59,771 nt of DNA from Perlabentimonas sp964490015 (GCA_964490015.1 CAZBBA010000019.1:1-59771); one strand, 5' to 3'. Counted from the first letter of the stretch, positions 1 through 8,740 are shown. The notes: a model not told the origin generated them from the sequence alone. Translations and numbers: made by a program.

Positions 1-70
1 CCAAATGGTTAAGGACAAGGTTAGCTTTGGACAAATTAGCTAGAAATCATTTGCTCTGGCTAGCGGGATT

Positions 71-151
71 TTAGCTTCGTTGATCTCTTCCCTCCTCCTA
101 GGTTGTAATCCGTGCTAACCAATTCCTGCATATTTACTCCACCAGCCGGCG
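71..151. repeat. Diverged interspersed repeat, copy 1
   Basis: This segment resembles 11254-11341: both contain TTAGCTTCG, then TTGTAATCnGTGCTAnCCAATT spaced similarly, then a GGCGG end. Both copies lie next to an accessory gene (broken rhuM here, the HEPN gene there). Nothing else recognisable is seen in 1-321. Confidence 0.45.
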
Positions 152-321
152 GATCGCCCGACGAAATCGCCCCAAACGGGTGATGAAGCTCCGAAGTTCC
201 TAAATCAGGCCGCACCATGTCTCAGCAGATTGACGAGATTGGCGACACCCCTTGTTAGCAGCGGGCAGTTAATCTGTTCGTAATGAATTTTGCTGCAATC
301 TGATCTCAATTCCGTAGCCAA

Positions 322-1323
322 TTACTCCCCTTTTAACCTTTTTATTTCTCTATCAAAGTCAGATTCATAATTATGGTCTTGTATTACTCTAAATTTTTCA
401 TACTGTTCAACGGCTAGTTTCTTTGCAATTTCAGCTGAGATTGAACCTGCATTTTTGAGGACAGAATAGTCGTTGAATTGTAGAAAAGCGTCTAGTTTTT
501 CAACCCAATCTTTCATTTTCATTGGAATTTGTCTTTCAGCTTGATTTTCTGCATAATCAAGATACATCGTTACAATACGATTTAATTCTCGAACTTCTTT
601 TTCGTTTAAATAATTCTTTGCTATTGCAACATCTGACTTCAAAATTTTTCCTTTTGGTGATTTCTTCCAAGTCGTTAATCCCATATTGGGTAACTCTGAA
701 TTTACTCTAGATGAAATAATTTCTTCTGCTGTTAGCCCAGTAATAGCCCAATGCAATTTATTCTGAACTGTTTTATAAAAAGCTTGTGTAATCTCTGCTT
801 GTGGGTCATAATCAATACTGCACTCTGAATAAATATCAGTAATTTTTTGGTAGAATCTCCTTTCACTCGCCCGTATCTCTCTGATTCGTTCAAGTAATTC
901 ATAAAAGTAATCCTTTCCAAAAAGTTTTCCACCCTGTTTTAATCTCTCATCATCTAATACGAATCCTTTGATTATAAATTCCTTTAAAGTCTTCGTTGCC
1001 CATATTCTAAACTGCGTGGCTTGTTGTGAATTTACCCTGTAACCTATTGATATTATTGCGTCAAGGTTATAAAAATCAATGTTTCTTTGAACGTCTCATC
1101 CTGATTCATTTTGAACTGTTCGGAATTTCCGAACAGTTGCACTTTTCTCTAATTCACCACTTTCGTATATATTTGATAAGTGTTCGCTAATTGTGGATTT
1201 CACAACGCCAAAAAGCTCTCTCATTGCTTTTTGAGTCAACCAAACCGTTTAATCTTGCAGAATTACTTCAACCTTAACATCGCCGTCTTGGGTTGTGTAA
1301 AGTATTATTTCTGAACTATTCAT
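322..1323 (-). pseudogene. rhuM: RhuM family protein, broken by two nonsense codons
   Basis: One reading frame of 334 codons runs from an ATG at 1323 to the stop at 322 and matches the RhuM family (named from a Salmonella pathogenicity island; molecular function unknown). The start MNSSEII, the N-terminal HTH-like part, and the later motifs GGKLFGKDYF, QNKLHWAITGLTA and the C-terminal EKFRVIQD are all readable. Two in-frame stops interrupt it: TAA at 1249-1251 (codon 25, where the family usually has Glu) and TGA at 1096-1098 (codon 76, where SGRDV is expected). No frameshift is needed, so the decay looks recent. An internal restart would give only the C-terminal half. A 25-bp near-palindrome at 1114-1138 lies in the coding part. 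Confidence 0.85.
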
Positions 1324-1440
1324 ATAGTTTTAATGACTAATCAATGTTATTTTAAGTCGCTAATTTACAACTAAAAAAGAGAGTTTCAAATTGGATATTT
1401 AGCAAAATATTTTTTTAGAAACCTATCAAATGCAGCCAAA

Positions 1441-1548
1441 TCAATAATTCCCGAATCTTTCTTCACTGCTTGTTGCTAACTCGCTGGTATAATCGTTACG
1501 CACCATATCATTAATTAAGGCTTCGCGAAGCGCTGTTTTATCAATCAT
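1441..1548 (-). pseudogene. Fragment of an AlbA_2/HATPase-type regulator (RecG-like annotation)
   Basis: A 35-codon open stretch reads MIDKTALREALINDMVRNDYT at its start. ALREALIN followed by NDYT is the conserved core motif of the ATP-binding domain in putative transcriptional regulators often labelled RecG-like or AlbA_2-containing, where it usually reads ALREALINAIVHRDY. Only this motif remains: there is no upstream DNA-binding domain and no downstream continuation. I read it as a gene remnant in the accessory region beside broken rhuM. The match is short. Confidence 0.4.
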
Positions 1549-1563
1549 TTGCTTTTCCAAGCG

Positions 1564-1572
1564 CCCCCCCCC
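1564..1572. repeat. Nine-base C homopolymer
   Basis: A run of nine C lies between the AlbA_2-like remnant and the promoter of the gene at 1664. It is prone to slippage and to sequencing error. It is too far upstream to be an obvious phase switch for the coding frame. Confidence 0.7.
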
Positions 1573-1578
1573 TAAGAG

Positions 1579-1597
1579 TTTGTACTAAGAGTACAAA
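1579..1597. promoter_or_regulatory. Operator-like inverted repeat upstream of the LPP20-like gene
   Basis: TTTGTACT and AGTACAAA form perfect 8-base arms around a 3-base spacer. The repeat ends seven bases before the predicted -33 TTG (1604-1606), where an activator or repressor could bind. The regulator is unknown. Confidence 0.4.
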
Positions 1598-1603
1598 TTA
1601 AAA

Positions 1604-1634
1604 TTGTATAAGCCATATTATTTAATTATTTTTG
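1604..1634 (+). promoter_or_regulatory. Bacteroidetes-type promoter of the LPP20-like gene
   Basis: TTG at 1604-1606, a 20-base spacer and TATTTTTG at 1627-1634 fit the Bacteroidetes -33/-7 pattern (TTG, then TAnnTTTG). The start codon follows 29 bases later. Confidence 0.55.
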
Positions 1635-1663
1635 AACACAAAATAGGATAACATAACAAATTC

Positions 1664-3496
1664 ATGGTTCAAAAATTTTTCTTCACATTCTTAGCAGTTC
1701 TTATTTTATCGGTATCGGGCACCGCCCAAACCTTCCAAGAAATCCGCACCTCAGGCAACTACAACTGGGGCATTGGCGTAGGCTCAAACTACTCCCATGC
1801 ACGTAGAAATGCCCTTGAAAGCCTAACCGAAAGCATATCGGTTCATATTAAAAGCGAGTTTGAACACATTATCAAAGAAACCAACGACAATGTGGACGAA
1901 TATGCCAAAAGTGTTGTTACCAGCTACTCATCGGCTGTAATAAACAACTACGAGGAACGGGTGCTTAAAGAGGAGCAAGGAAATGTAGAGGTTCTAGTAT
2001 TTATCACAAAGAAGAACCTACAGGAGGTATTTAAGCAGCGTGAACAGATAATTGGCGACTTCATTTTACAGGGTGTACGTGCCGAAAGCGAATTCAGGAT
2101 ATCCGACGCCCTACGATACTACTATTGGGCACTGGTACTAACCCGAAGCCATCCCGATAACTCCAAGCTAAGGCATAATTTTTCAAGTCAGCAAGATGAA
2201 CCTGTTATGATTGGACTGTACGATAGAATCAACAGAATCTTTTCCCTATTAAAGTTCGATATAGTTTCGGTAACCGAACAGCAAGAACCCAAACAGAAGC
2301 AGTTTCATCTAAACATAACATATAGAAACAACCCTGTTACTGACCTCGACTACACCTACTGGGTGGGCGATGGCTACTCCAGCCAGATCAGCATCCGCGA
2401 CGGCAGGGGCATTGCCATTATTGAGGGACAGGCAGCAAGTGAGCTAACAAACCTTAGGCTAAGGGTAGAATATCAATATAATAATAAAGCTCATCTGGAG
2501 CCTGAGGTTAAATTGATGATGGAGAGCGTAACATTGCCCTACTTCGAAAGAGCCGAGGTTAGAATCCCTTTGTCTGTTTCACAAAATCCTAAAGTAGCAA
2601 CCTCTGCTAGCAGGGCCTTCACTAACATTGAATCCAATATGCCCGAGTATGCCATATTTGAGAATGCCCTGAAAGAAGTATCCACAGCCATACGTACCCG
2701 AAACCACCTGATGGCAAAGCCATTGTTCACCAGCGAAGGTTTTGAAATTTACACCAAGTTAATAAACAACGGCAGGGTAAGCATACTCGACCAGCAACTC
2801 GACACCCTCAAGATTATTCGTTTTGGCAATGAAACGATGGTTCGCTTTGTGCCTATGCTTTTCTCTTTTCACAACAACCGCAACAGGTTTATTGAGAATG
2901 TAGTTTTTACATTTAACTCCGACAATAAAATTAGCAACGTATCATTTGCTTTAGGTCAAATTGCCACAAACGATATCCTTAATAAGCCAACGGGTTTTGG
3001 AACACTGGAGGAGAAGTACTTCCTTATTCAGTTTATGGAGAACTACAAAACGGCATATGCCCTTAAGCGTCTCGATTATCTTGAGGCCATATTCGATGAG
3101 AATGCGCTAATAATAGTGGGTAACGTGGTGAAGCGCACCGAGGAACCCACCGATAGGGTAAAACTTATGTACGGCAACCTATCCAACGAGGAGGTGGAGT
3201 ACATTGTGCTATCAAAAGGTGAGTATATGGAAAGGCTAAAAAGGGTATTCGGCCGAAATGAGTTTATTAACATCCATTTTGAGGATAATCAGGTACGCAA
3301 AACACAGCGCGACGATAAGATTTACGGCATCCAGATTGCCCAGCACTACCACTCATCCACCTATGCCGATAAGGGCTATCTATTCCTGATGATTGATCTG
3401 AACGACACGCTGCAACCCAAAATATATGTAAGATCATGGCAACCCCAAAAGAATCCTGACGGTAGTATTTTTGGCCTGGAGGATTTTAGGTTTTGA
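1664..3496 (+). CDS. Secreted LPP20-family-like protein
   Basis: The 610-residue protein starts with a clear signal peptide (hydrophobic residues 5-20, likely cleaved after GTAQ). Residues about 45-75 (ARRNALESLTESISV and the following segment) resemble the LPP20 lipoprotein domain, in which an Ala-rich helix precedes a short beta region. There is no lipobox Cys, so it is probably periplasmic or exported rather than lipid-anchored. The rest is a long mixed alpha/beta region that I do not recognise. It opens a same-strand set with the PEGA protein and the FISUMP lipoproteins; in other Bacteroidetes, LPP20-like and PEGA proteins often occur together. A promoter and an inverted repeat lie just upstream. 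Its biochemical role is unknown. Confidence 0.6.
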   Translation: MVQKFFFTFLAVLILSVSGTAQTFQEIRTSGNYNWGIGVGSNYSHARRNALESLTESISVHIKSEFEHIIKETNDNVDEYAKSVVTSYSSAVINNYEERVLKEEQGNVEVLVFITKKNLQEVFKQREQIIGDFILQGVRAESEFRISDALRYYYWALVLTRSHPDNSKLRHNFSSQQDEPVMIGLYDRINRIFSLLKFDIVSVTEQQEPKQKQFHLNITYRNNPVTDLDYTYWVGDGYSSQISIRDGRGIAIIEGQAASELTNLRLRVEYQYNNKAHLEPEVKLMMESVTLPYFERAEVRIPLSVSQNPKVATSASRAFTNIESNMPEYAIFENALKEVSTAIRTRNHLMAKPLFTSEGFEIYTKLINNGRVSILDQQLDTLKIIRFGNETMVRFVPMLFSFHNNRNRFIENVVFTFNSDNKISNVSFALGQIATNDILNKPTGFGTLEEKYFLIQFMENYKTAYALKRLDYLEAIFDENALIIVGNVVKRTEEPTDRVKLMYGNLSNEEVEYIVLSKGEYMERLKRVFGRNEFINIHFEDNQVRKTQRDDKIYGIQIAQHYHSSTYADKGYLFLMIDLNDTLQPKIYVRSWQPQKNPDGSIFGLEDFRF

Positions 3497-3500
3497 TTAA

Positions 3501-3543
3501 CGTCATTGCGATGCTGATGTTATGTGTCAGCAGAAGCAATCTT
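3501..3543. repeat. Degenerate intergenic repeat ending in AAGCAATCT
   Basis: The segment begins CGTCATTGCGA and ends AAGCAATCTT. These are the two ends of a short intergenic repeat that is common in Bacteroidetes genomes, here with an altered middle. Confidence 0.35.
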
Positions 3544-3576
3544 TAAATGTATTTAGAAAGGATACATGACATATTA

Positions 3577-3665
3577 CACCCCAAAGGGTAATTGGGATTT
3601 GACCCCCAGCCCCTAAAGGGGGACAAAAGGTGCGGTAGGCTTACCCTTAGGGGTCAGGGGTTTTT
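3577..3665. repeat. Palindromic intergenic repeat, copy A
   Basis: This unit contains GGGTAATTGGGATTTGA, then CCCCTAAAGGGG-type and CCTTAGGGGTCAGGGG-type arms around GGTGCGGTAGGCTTA. The arms can pair into a long GC-rich stem. It ends 23 bases before the DUF559 gene. Copies B and C lie on the other side of that gene. Confidence 0.75.
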
Positions 3666-3688
3666 AAGTTTAAAAATAGAAGATTTTT

Positions 3689-4090
3689 ATGGTAAGGTTA
3701 TCCAATACAGTTGAAAGAACAATGTTTTTTGGGGCTAAACCAGTTACCTTTGAAAGGGCGAAGGAGTTAAGAGAAAACCCAACAGAGGCAGAGAAGTTAT
3801 TGTGGGGTATTTTAAAGAAGAATCAGATGCTAGGATTGAGGTTTAAGCATCAACATCCCATAAGTATTTTTATAGCAGATTTTTACTGCCATCCTATTAA
3901 ATTGGTTATAGAGGTTGATGGAGAGATACACAATAACAAGGAAAATAAAGATTACGACGCTAATAGAGCTTTTGAATTACAGGAGTTAGGAATAACTATA
4001 TTACGCTTCACAAATCATCAAGTAATCAATGATATTGACAGTGTTAGATCAAAAATTGAGGCGCAATGTAGGGTATTGAAGGAAGATTGA
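3689..4090 (+). CDS. DUF559 domain protein, endonuclease-like
   Basis: The 133-residue protein covers a complete DUF559 domain, a relative of the very-short-patch-repair and restriction endonuclease-like fold. Visible hallmarks are NPTEAEKLLW at about 32-41, LRFKHQHPI, FIADFYC and VIEVDGEIH, followed by the NKDYDANRAFEL helix and ITILRFTN. The Glu/Asp residues of ADFYC and EVDGE are the expected catalytic-type acids of this fold. The start at 3689 is used; a second ATG at 3722 (MFFGAKP) is also plausible because many homologues begin near that motif. The gene stands alone, with copies of one palindromic repeat directly before and after it. Whether it cuts DNA, and what it serves, is not known. 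Confidence 0.8.
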   Translation: MVRLSNTVERTMFFGAKPVTFERAKELRENPTEAEKLLWGILKKNQMLGLRFKHQHPISIFIADFYCHPIKLVIEVDGEIHNNKENKDYDANRAFELQELGITILRFTNHQVINDIDSVRSKIEAQCRVLKED

Positions 4091-4111
4091 TGTTTGAGAA
4101 TGTTTTGTTCG

Positions 4112-4195
4112 CACCCTTTAATTCTCTAGGGTAGTTGGGGTTTGACCCTCAGCAACGGTGCGGTGGGTTTCCCCTTTAGGGGTCAGGGGTAGCGA
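4112..4195. repeat. Palindromic intergenic repeat, copy B
   Basis: This is a shortened copy of the repeat at 3577-3665. It keeps GGGTAGTTGGGGTTTGACCC, GGTGCGGTGGG and CCCCTTTAGGGGTCAGGGG, but has lost part of the central left arm. Confidence 0.7.
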
Positions 4196-4219
4196 GGAAA
4201 AGATGAAACATAACTTCCA

Positions 4220-4316
4220 CACACCCTTTACCCCCAGGGTAATTGGGATTTGAGCCCCATCCCTAAAGGGGAGCAAAAGGTGCGGTAGGCTTACCTTTAG
4301 GGGCCAGGGGTAGCGA
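4220..4316. repeat. Palindromic intergenic repeat, copy C
   Basis: This is the fullest copy: GGGTAATTGGGATTTGAGCC, CCCTAAAGGGGAGCAAAAGG, TGCGGTAGGCTTACC and TTTAGGGGCCAGGGGTAGCG. Copies B and C form a direct pair between the DUF559 gene and the PEGA gene. Confidence 0.75.
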
Positions 4317-4370
4317 AGTAAAGAAATAGAAAACCAAACAGATAACAATATACAAACACAATAACCAACC

Positions 4371-6374
4371 ATGAAATACCTTTTAATTTCCCTCCTTGCC
4401 GTATTCTCATTCCAAACTCTCTCCGCTCAGGAGTTCGATGTGCGCGAGTTTAATGCAGACCCTAGCGACTTAGCAGCCCGAAGAAACGAGAAACGCACCG
4501 TTAACGATGAACCCTGTGCCTTAATAAAAATCAACACCAACATCAAGGGGATGCAGTTCGACTCCAATATTGGCATTGTGGATGTGGTACATCAGGACGA
4601 TGGTTACTGGGTTTACGTTGCCCCACGCGAAAGGCGTATAAGGCTTATGGCTAATGGCTTTCTATCATTAGATGTGAATATGCCTGAGCCAGCCCGTTCG
4701 CACATCGTTTACATTCTTATAGTTGCGCCAAAAGGGGTTGTTGTGACAAGCGATTTAGTGAAGATTACTTTCCGTATGAACGAGAGCAACGTGTATATCC
4801 GTTCAGGAAACACAGCACCAATCCTACAAACCTCAAATACAGCTGTTATCGACCTAGCTAAAGGGGCGCATACCTTAACTTTTTTCAAGGAAGGGTTTAA
4901 TGACAAGGAGTTAAAAATTAATGCTGATAAGGCGGAGGCTATTGATGTTACCCTTGAGCCAGGTGCTACAACCTCAAAGCTCGCTCTAAGCGGTTGGATT
5001 GTGGTATCAAGCGAACCCTCTGGTGCGGAAGTTTACTTTAACGACCAACGGGTAGGTGTTACCGATAATCAGTTTAGACAAATAGCAGGTATCTATAACC
5101 TAAGAATACAATATCCTTTGTACTACGACCACAATGAGCAGTTTACCCTAAGTGAAGGGGCTACGGTAAACCTTCCTCTAATAAAGTTAAAACCCCGCTT
5201 TGGATACTGGCAGGTAAACACAACGCCTACAGGAGCAGAGGTGCTACTAGACTCAAAACCAGTTGGCACAACGCCCCTTGCCCGTGGGCAAATTAGCAGC
5301 GGGATGCACGAGCTAATCGTTCGCAAATCGCTGTACCACGACCATAAGGAAACCTTTACCATTGAGGATGGCGATGATAAGAATTTTAATATCTCCCTTA
5401 AGCCCGCCTTTGGCGAACTGGTAGTAACATCAGACCCCACAGGGGCTAAGGTCTTCGTGGATGAGCGTGAGGTAGGTACAACACCCTACCGCAATCCACA
5501 GCAGCCATCGGGTAACTATAGAATTAGGCTAGCCAAAAATCTCTACTCCGATGCACGGGATAATATTAACGTAAGCGATGGACAGAAAACCGAGAAATTT
5601 ATTGCCCTCTCTAAGAACTATGGCACGCTCAATGTAACCGCAAGCGGAGCCGAAATCTTTTTTAATAATAGCAGGGTAGGTAGTAATAGCTATAACGCAA
5701 ACATACCCCCAGGGCAGTACAAAGTTAAAGCCACAAGGGATAAACACCACGATGATGAACGCGAGGTTTTCATTGTGCTCGGACAAACCGAAACCATTAC
5801 CTTAAACCCAAAACCAAAGCAGGGTGGGGTAAGCATTTCTTCAACGCCCTTCGATGCTCGTGGAGCTGAAATCTTTATTAACAACGAGAAACGTAAGGAA
5901 ACGACTCCAACAACAATTCCGCTACTAATTGGTAGCTATAATATTACTGTAAAAAAATCGGGCTTCCTCGATGCCAGCCAGTCGGTTGTGGTACGTGAGG
6001 GGCAGGAACAGGAGTTGATTTTTGCCATGCAAACCTTTAGCGGTAGCCTGCAGGAGCAAGCCAATAGGTACAAAAGAGCCAAGATCGTTTATGGCTTAGG
6101 AACAATTGCTGCTGCAGGTGCAGGTGCATACTTCCGCTACTCCACCATAACTCTTTACGATGATTACAAAGTTGCCACCACCGATGCCACGGCAATATTC
6201 GACAAGATGGAGCAGCACGACCTATACTCCTGGGCTTCGTTTGGCGTAGCAGTGCCTTTAGGGGTTATGACCATTGTTAAAGCTGTACAGCAAAAAAAAT
6301 CAGAGAGGAAGATAACAACAGCCTTACTCCCAACCCGTGATGGTGCGTTATTTGGCTTTACCATTAATTTTTAG
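4371..6374 (+). CDS. PEGA-repeat protein with C-terminal membrane segments
   Basis: The 667-residue protein begins with a signal peptide ending near LSAQ (residue 20). From about residue 205 it carries five consecutive PEGA-type beta repeats at roughly 206-275, 277-345, 347-415, 417-484 and 486-560. Each has the signature (P)xGAEVxxxxxxVGxTP followed by GxYxxxxxxxLYxD. PEGA domains are usually found on exported proteins attached to surface layers or polysaccharide. After the repeats come two likely membrane-spanning stretches (about 568-585 and 625-642) and a short basic tail. It shares strand and neighbourhood with the FISUMP lipoproteins, suggesting one cell-surface module. The precise function is unknown. 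Confidence 0.8.
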   Translation: MKYLLISLLAVFSFQTLSAQEFDVREFNADPSDLAARRNEKRTVNDEPCALIKINTNIKGMQFDSNIGIVDVVHQDDGYWVYVAPRERRIRLMANGFLSLDVNMPEPARSHIVYILIVAPKGVVVTSDLVKITFRMNESNVYIRSGNTAPILQTSNTAVIDLAKGAHTLTFFKEGFNDKELKINADKAEAIDVTLEPGATTSKLALSGWIVVSSEPSGAEVYFNDQRVGVTDNQFRQIAGIYNLRIQYPLYYDHNEQFTLSEGATVNLPLIKLKPRFGYWQVNTTPTGAEVLLDSKPVGTTPLARGQISSGMHELIVRKSLYHDHKETFTIEDGDDKNFNISLKPAFGELVVTSDPTGAKVFVDEREVGTTPYRNPQQPSGNYRIRLAKNLYSDARDNINVSDGQKTEKFIALSKNYGTLNVTASGAEIFFNNSRVGSNSYNANIPPGQYKVKATRDKHHDDEREVFIVLGQTETITLNPKPKQGGVSISSTPFDARGAEIFINNEKRKETTPTTIPLLIGSYNITVKKSGFLDASQSVVVREGQEQELIFAMQTFSGSLQEQANRYKRAKIVYGLGTIAAAGAGAYFRYSTITLYDDYKVATTDATAIFDKMEQHDLYSWASFGVAVPLGVMTIVKAVQQKKSERKITTALLPTRDGALFGFTINF

Positions 6375-6411
6375 CAATCAATTGAGAAAACAATAAGAAT
6401 ATTTATATTCC

Positions 6412-7728
6412 ATGAGAAGAATCCAGAAAAAAAGGAACTGCATTTTATTTGTGTCTGCGTTTGTGGTTTTCTCATTCACAACATGTATACCCGAGCGCGA
6501 TAACCCTTGGGATGACAAAGCAACTATTGACCCCAGCACCTGGGCTCCAAACAATTTAGTTTTAAAAACAAACACTTTGAACTCTATCACCCTTTCATGG
6601 GAGCATAATACGGACCACATTGAGGGTTACGTAATTGACCGAAAAATAGGTTCTGGTAATTGGGTCGATGCTTTTATTACCATAAATAGTGGTAATAAAT
6701 CATTTACTGATAATTCCGTGTTATTAACAAATACTTATACTTACAGGGTTTATGCTTTCGCTGGTATTAACAAATCAGAATACACCGAAGTTGAAAGCAC
6801 ACCTATTACACCCCCTATTGTTACAACAAATGAAGTTACAAACATTACCTATAACTCAGCCATTTCGGGTGGTGACATAACAAATAATGATATTATCCCT
6901 GTTATTGTAAAAGGGGTTGTTTGGAGCACATCTCAAAATCCTACAACTAATAACAATCAGGGTATAGTTACAGATAGGACAGGTTCAGGAGCATTCACCA
7001 GCAAATTAACTAACCTAACACCAAAAACCACCTATTATTTACGAGCATACGCCACCAATGGCGTGGGGACACAATACGGCAATCAAGTAAGTTTTACTAC
7101 TAAAGACGCTATAATTTATAATGGATACACATATCCTATTGTAACAATTAATGGCAGGAAGTGGTTTGCAGAGAACCTTCGCACCACAAAGTACCGGAAT
7201 GGTTCAGATATTCCAAATGTTACCAACAACAGCTCTTGGGCAAGCCTAAACACCCCAGCCTACTGCTGGTACAATAACGACCAAAACACCTATGGAAACA
7301 CCTACGGAACACTATATAACTGGTACGCCGTGAACACGGGTAACCTATGCCCCACGGGTTGGCATGTACCAACAGAGGCAGAATGGTACGCCATGGAGAA
7401 CTTCGTTGACCCTACAATTAGTGATCCCAACGCTTTAGGATGGAGAGGCATCGATGGAGGCACCAAACTTAAGGCTACAAGCGGTTGGAATTCTGGGGGC
7501 AACGGTACTGATGAAGTTGGTTTCTCTGCCCTACCAGGTGGCTATCGTAACTACGGCGATGGCACCTTTGTCAATGTGGGCAACTACGGCTACTGGTGGA
7601 GTAATACCGAGACCGATGCTGAATCGGCTTGGAGGCGAAACCTTTTTATTGATAGTAAAAATGTAAATCGCTTCAACATAAATAAAAGAAACGGATTTTC
7701 TGTCCGTTGCATAAAAGACATTGATTAA
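6412..7728 (+). CDS. FISUMP-domain lipoprotein 1
   Basis: This is a 438-residue lipoprotein with a lipobox at FSFTTC (Cys25) followed by PERDNPWD, a block shared with the next two genes. Residues about 45-130 and 135-228 form two fibronectin-III-like modules, the second ending TTYYLRAYATNGVG. Residues about 235-438 are the FISUMP domain (TIGR02145 family, C-type-lectin/FGE-like fold), with WFAENLRTTKY, PAYCWYNND, LYNWYAVNTGNLCPTGWHVP, LPGG, WW and a final GFSVRC. It starts a tandem set of three paralogues spaced by 4-12 bases, probably one transcript. The C-terminal 60 residues differ strongly from the paralogues although the preceding block is nearly identical. Confidence 0.85.
   Translation: MRRIQKKRNCILFVSAFVVFSFTTCIPERDNPWDDKATIDPSTWAPNNLVLKTNTLNSITLSWEHNTDHIEGYVIDRKIGSGNWVDAFITINSGNKSFTDNSVLLTNTYTYRVYAFAGINKSEYTEVESTPITPPIVTTNEVTNITYNSAISGGDITNNDIIPVIVKGVVWSTSQNPTTNNNQGIVTDRTGSGAFTSKLTNLTPKTTYYLRAYATNGVGTQYGNQVSFTTKDAIIYNGYTYPIVTINGRKWFAENLRTTKYRNGSDIPNVTNNSSWASLNTPAYCWYNNDQNTYGNTYGTLYNWYAVNTGNLCPTGWHVPTEAEWYAMENFVDPTISDPNALGWRGIDGGTKLKATSGWNSGGNGTDEVGFSALPGGYRNYGDGTFVNVGNYGYWWSNTETDAESAWRRNLFIDSKNVNRFNINKRNGFSVRCIKDID
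7537..7710 (+). other. Candidate variable region of FISUMP lipoprotein 1
   Basis: The segment lies between the conserved LPGG and the terminal GFSVRC. Adenine-bearing codons (AAC, AAT, TAC, ACC, GAT) alternate with framework codons such as TGG TGG and GCT TGG that are shared with the other two copies. This copy differs synonymously from the others at framework codons (GGA TTT TCT), so it may be an older copy, less recently rewritten. Confidence 0.4.
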
Positions 7729-7734
7729 ATAACG

Positions 7735-8724
7735 ATGAGGTACAAACAGCTAAAAACTCATTTATTCACTGCAGTTAAAATTTCATTAATACTGCTCCTC
7801 ACCACCTGCTTACCCGAGCGCGATAACCCTTGGGATGAGAAGGCAAACCCCGATGTTTGGGCACCAAAGAGTTTAGTAATTACAATAAATTCCAACAACT
7901 CTGTAACGCTCACTTGGCAATACGGTGGCAGCCCTCTAATTGATGGTTTTGTCATTGACCGTAAGGAAGGCGAGGGCTCATGGATTGAAGGTTTTGCCAG
8001 TCTTTCTTCCAATCAAAAAAGTTTTACCGACAACTCAGTAACAGGTGTTAACGAGTGGGCTTATAGAGTATATACAAAACTTGGGTCAAAATATTCTTCT
8101 GTTATTGGAGAAAGGATAGGCACAGATGGTGCTATAGGCTCAATTACCTACCAAGGTTACACTTATCAGACCGTTTATATAAGCGGTACAGAGTGGTTTG
8201 CCGAGAACCTTCGCACCACCAAGTACCAGGATGGTACAATTATTCCTAATGTTACTAACAACAGTTCTTGGGGAGAACTAAGCTCCCCTGCCTACTGCTG
8301 GTACAATAACGACCAATCCACCTATGGTAATACCTACGGTACGTTGTACAACTGGTACGCCGTGAACACTGGCAACTTATGCCCCACGGGTTGGCACGTA
8401 CCCACCGATGCGGAGTGGACTGCACTAATAGATTATGTTGGAGGAGCCTCCATTGCTGGCTACAAGCTAAAGGCAACAAGTGGGTGGAGTAGCGGTGGAA
8501 ACGGGACTGACGAATACGGTTTCTCCGCCCTTCCGGGCGGCAGCCGCTTCAGCTACGATGGTTACTTCTACACTATGGGCTACTACGGCACCTGGTGGAG
8601 TAGTACCGAGTATGATGCCACGCACGCTTGGGGCCGGTCCATAAACTACGACTACGGGTATGTGAGCCGCTACAGCTACGGTAATAGGCTCGGGTTCTCC
8701 ATACGTTGCGTCAGAGATAATTGA
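7735..8724 (+). CDS. FISUMP-domain lipoprotein 2
   Basis: This 329-residue lipoprotein has a lipobox at LLLTTC (Cys25) followed by PERDNPWD. It has only one fibronectin-III-like module (about 40-125) before the FISUMP domain (about 130-329); the second module found in copies 1 and 3 is missing. The central block (WFAENLRTTKY to CPTGWHVPT) is nearly identical in DNA sequence to copy 1, pointing to recent duplication or gene conversion. The C-terminal end is rich in Tyr, Ser, Asp, Gly and Asn at NNC/NNT codons around fixed WW, AW, V and R positions, as expected of a hypervariable lectin face. It begins six bases after copy 1. Confidence 0.85.
   Translation: MRYKQLKTHLFTAVKISLILLLTTCLPERDNPWDEKANPDVWAPKSLVITINSNNSVTLTWQYGGSPLIDGFVIDRKEGEGSWIEGFASLSSNQKSFTDNSVTGVNEWAYRVYTKLGSKYSSVIGERIGTDGAIGSITYQGYTYQTVYISGTEWFAENLRTTKYQDGTIIPNVTNNSSWGELSSPAYCWYNNDQSTYGNTYGTLYNWYAVNTGNLCPTGWHVPTDAEWTALIDYVGGASIAGYKLKATSGWSSGGNGTDEYGFSALPGGSRFSYDGYFYTMGYYGTWWSSTEYDATHAWGRSINYDYGYVSRYSYGNRLGFSIRCVRDN
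8535..8709 (+). other. Candidate diversified region of FISUMP lipoprotein 2
   Basis: After LPGG, nearly every non-framework codon is TAC, AGC, GAC, GGC, AAC, TCC, TTC, GGT or TAT, i.e. products expected from substitutions at the adenines of AAC or AAT. Framework codons lacking adenine (TGG TGG, GCT TGG, GTG, CGC) are invariant among the copies. The block ends at GGGTTCTCC and the final Cys codon. This is the strongest of the three candidate variable regions. Confidence 0.5.
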
Positions 8725-8740
8725 ATAATTGGAAAAAGAT

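Noticed and set aside
732..932. Separate 66-codon gene on the minus strand
   Set aside because: It is a shadow frame of the broken rhuM gene; the true frame reads GGKLFGKDYF across the same bases.
4118..4372. 84-codon minus-strand gene between DUF559 and PEGA genes
   Set aside because: It lies entirely over two copies of the palindromic repeat and has no domain-like content.
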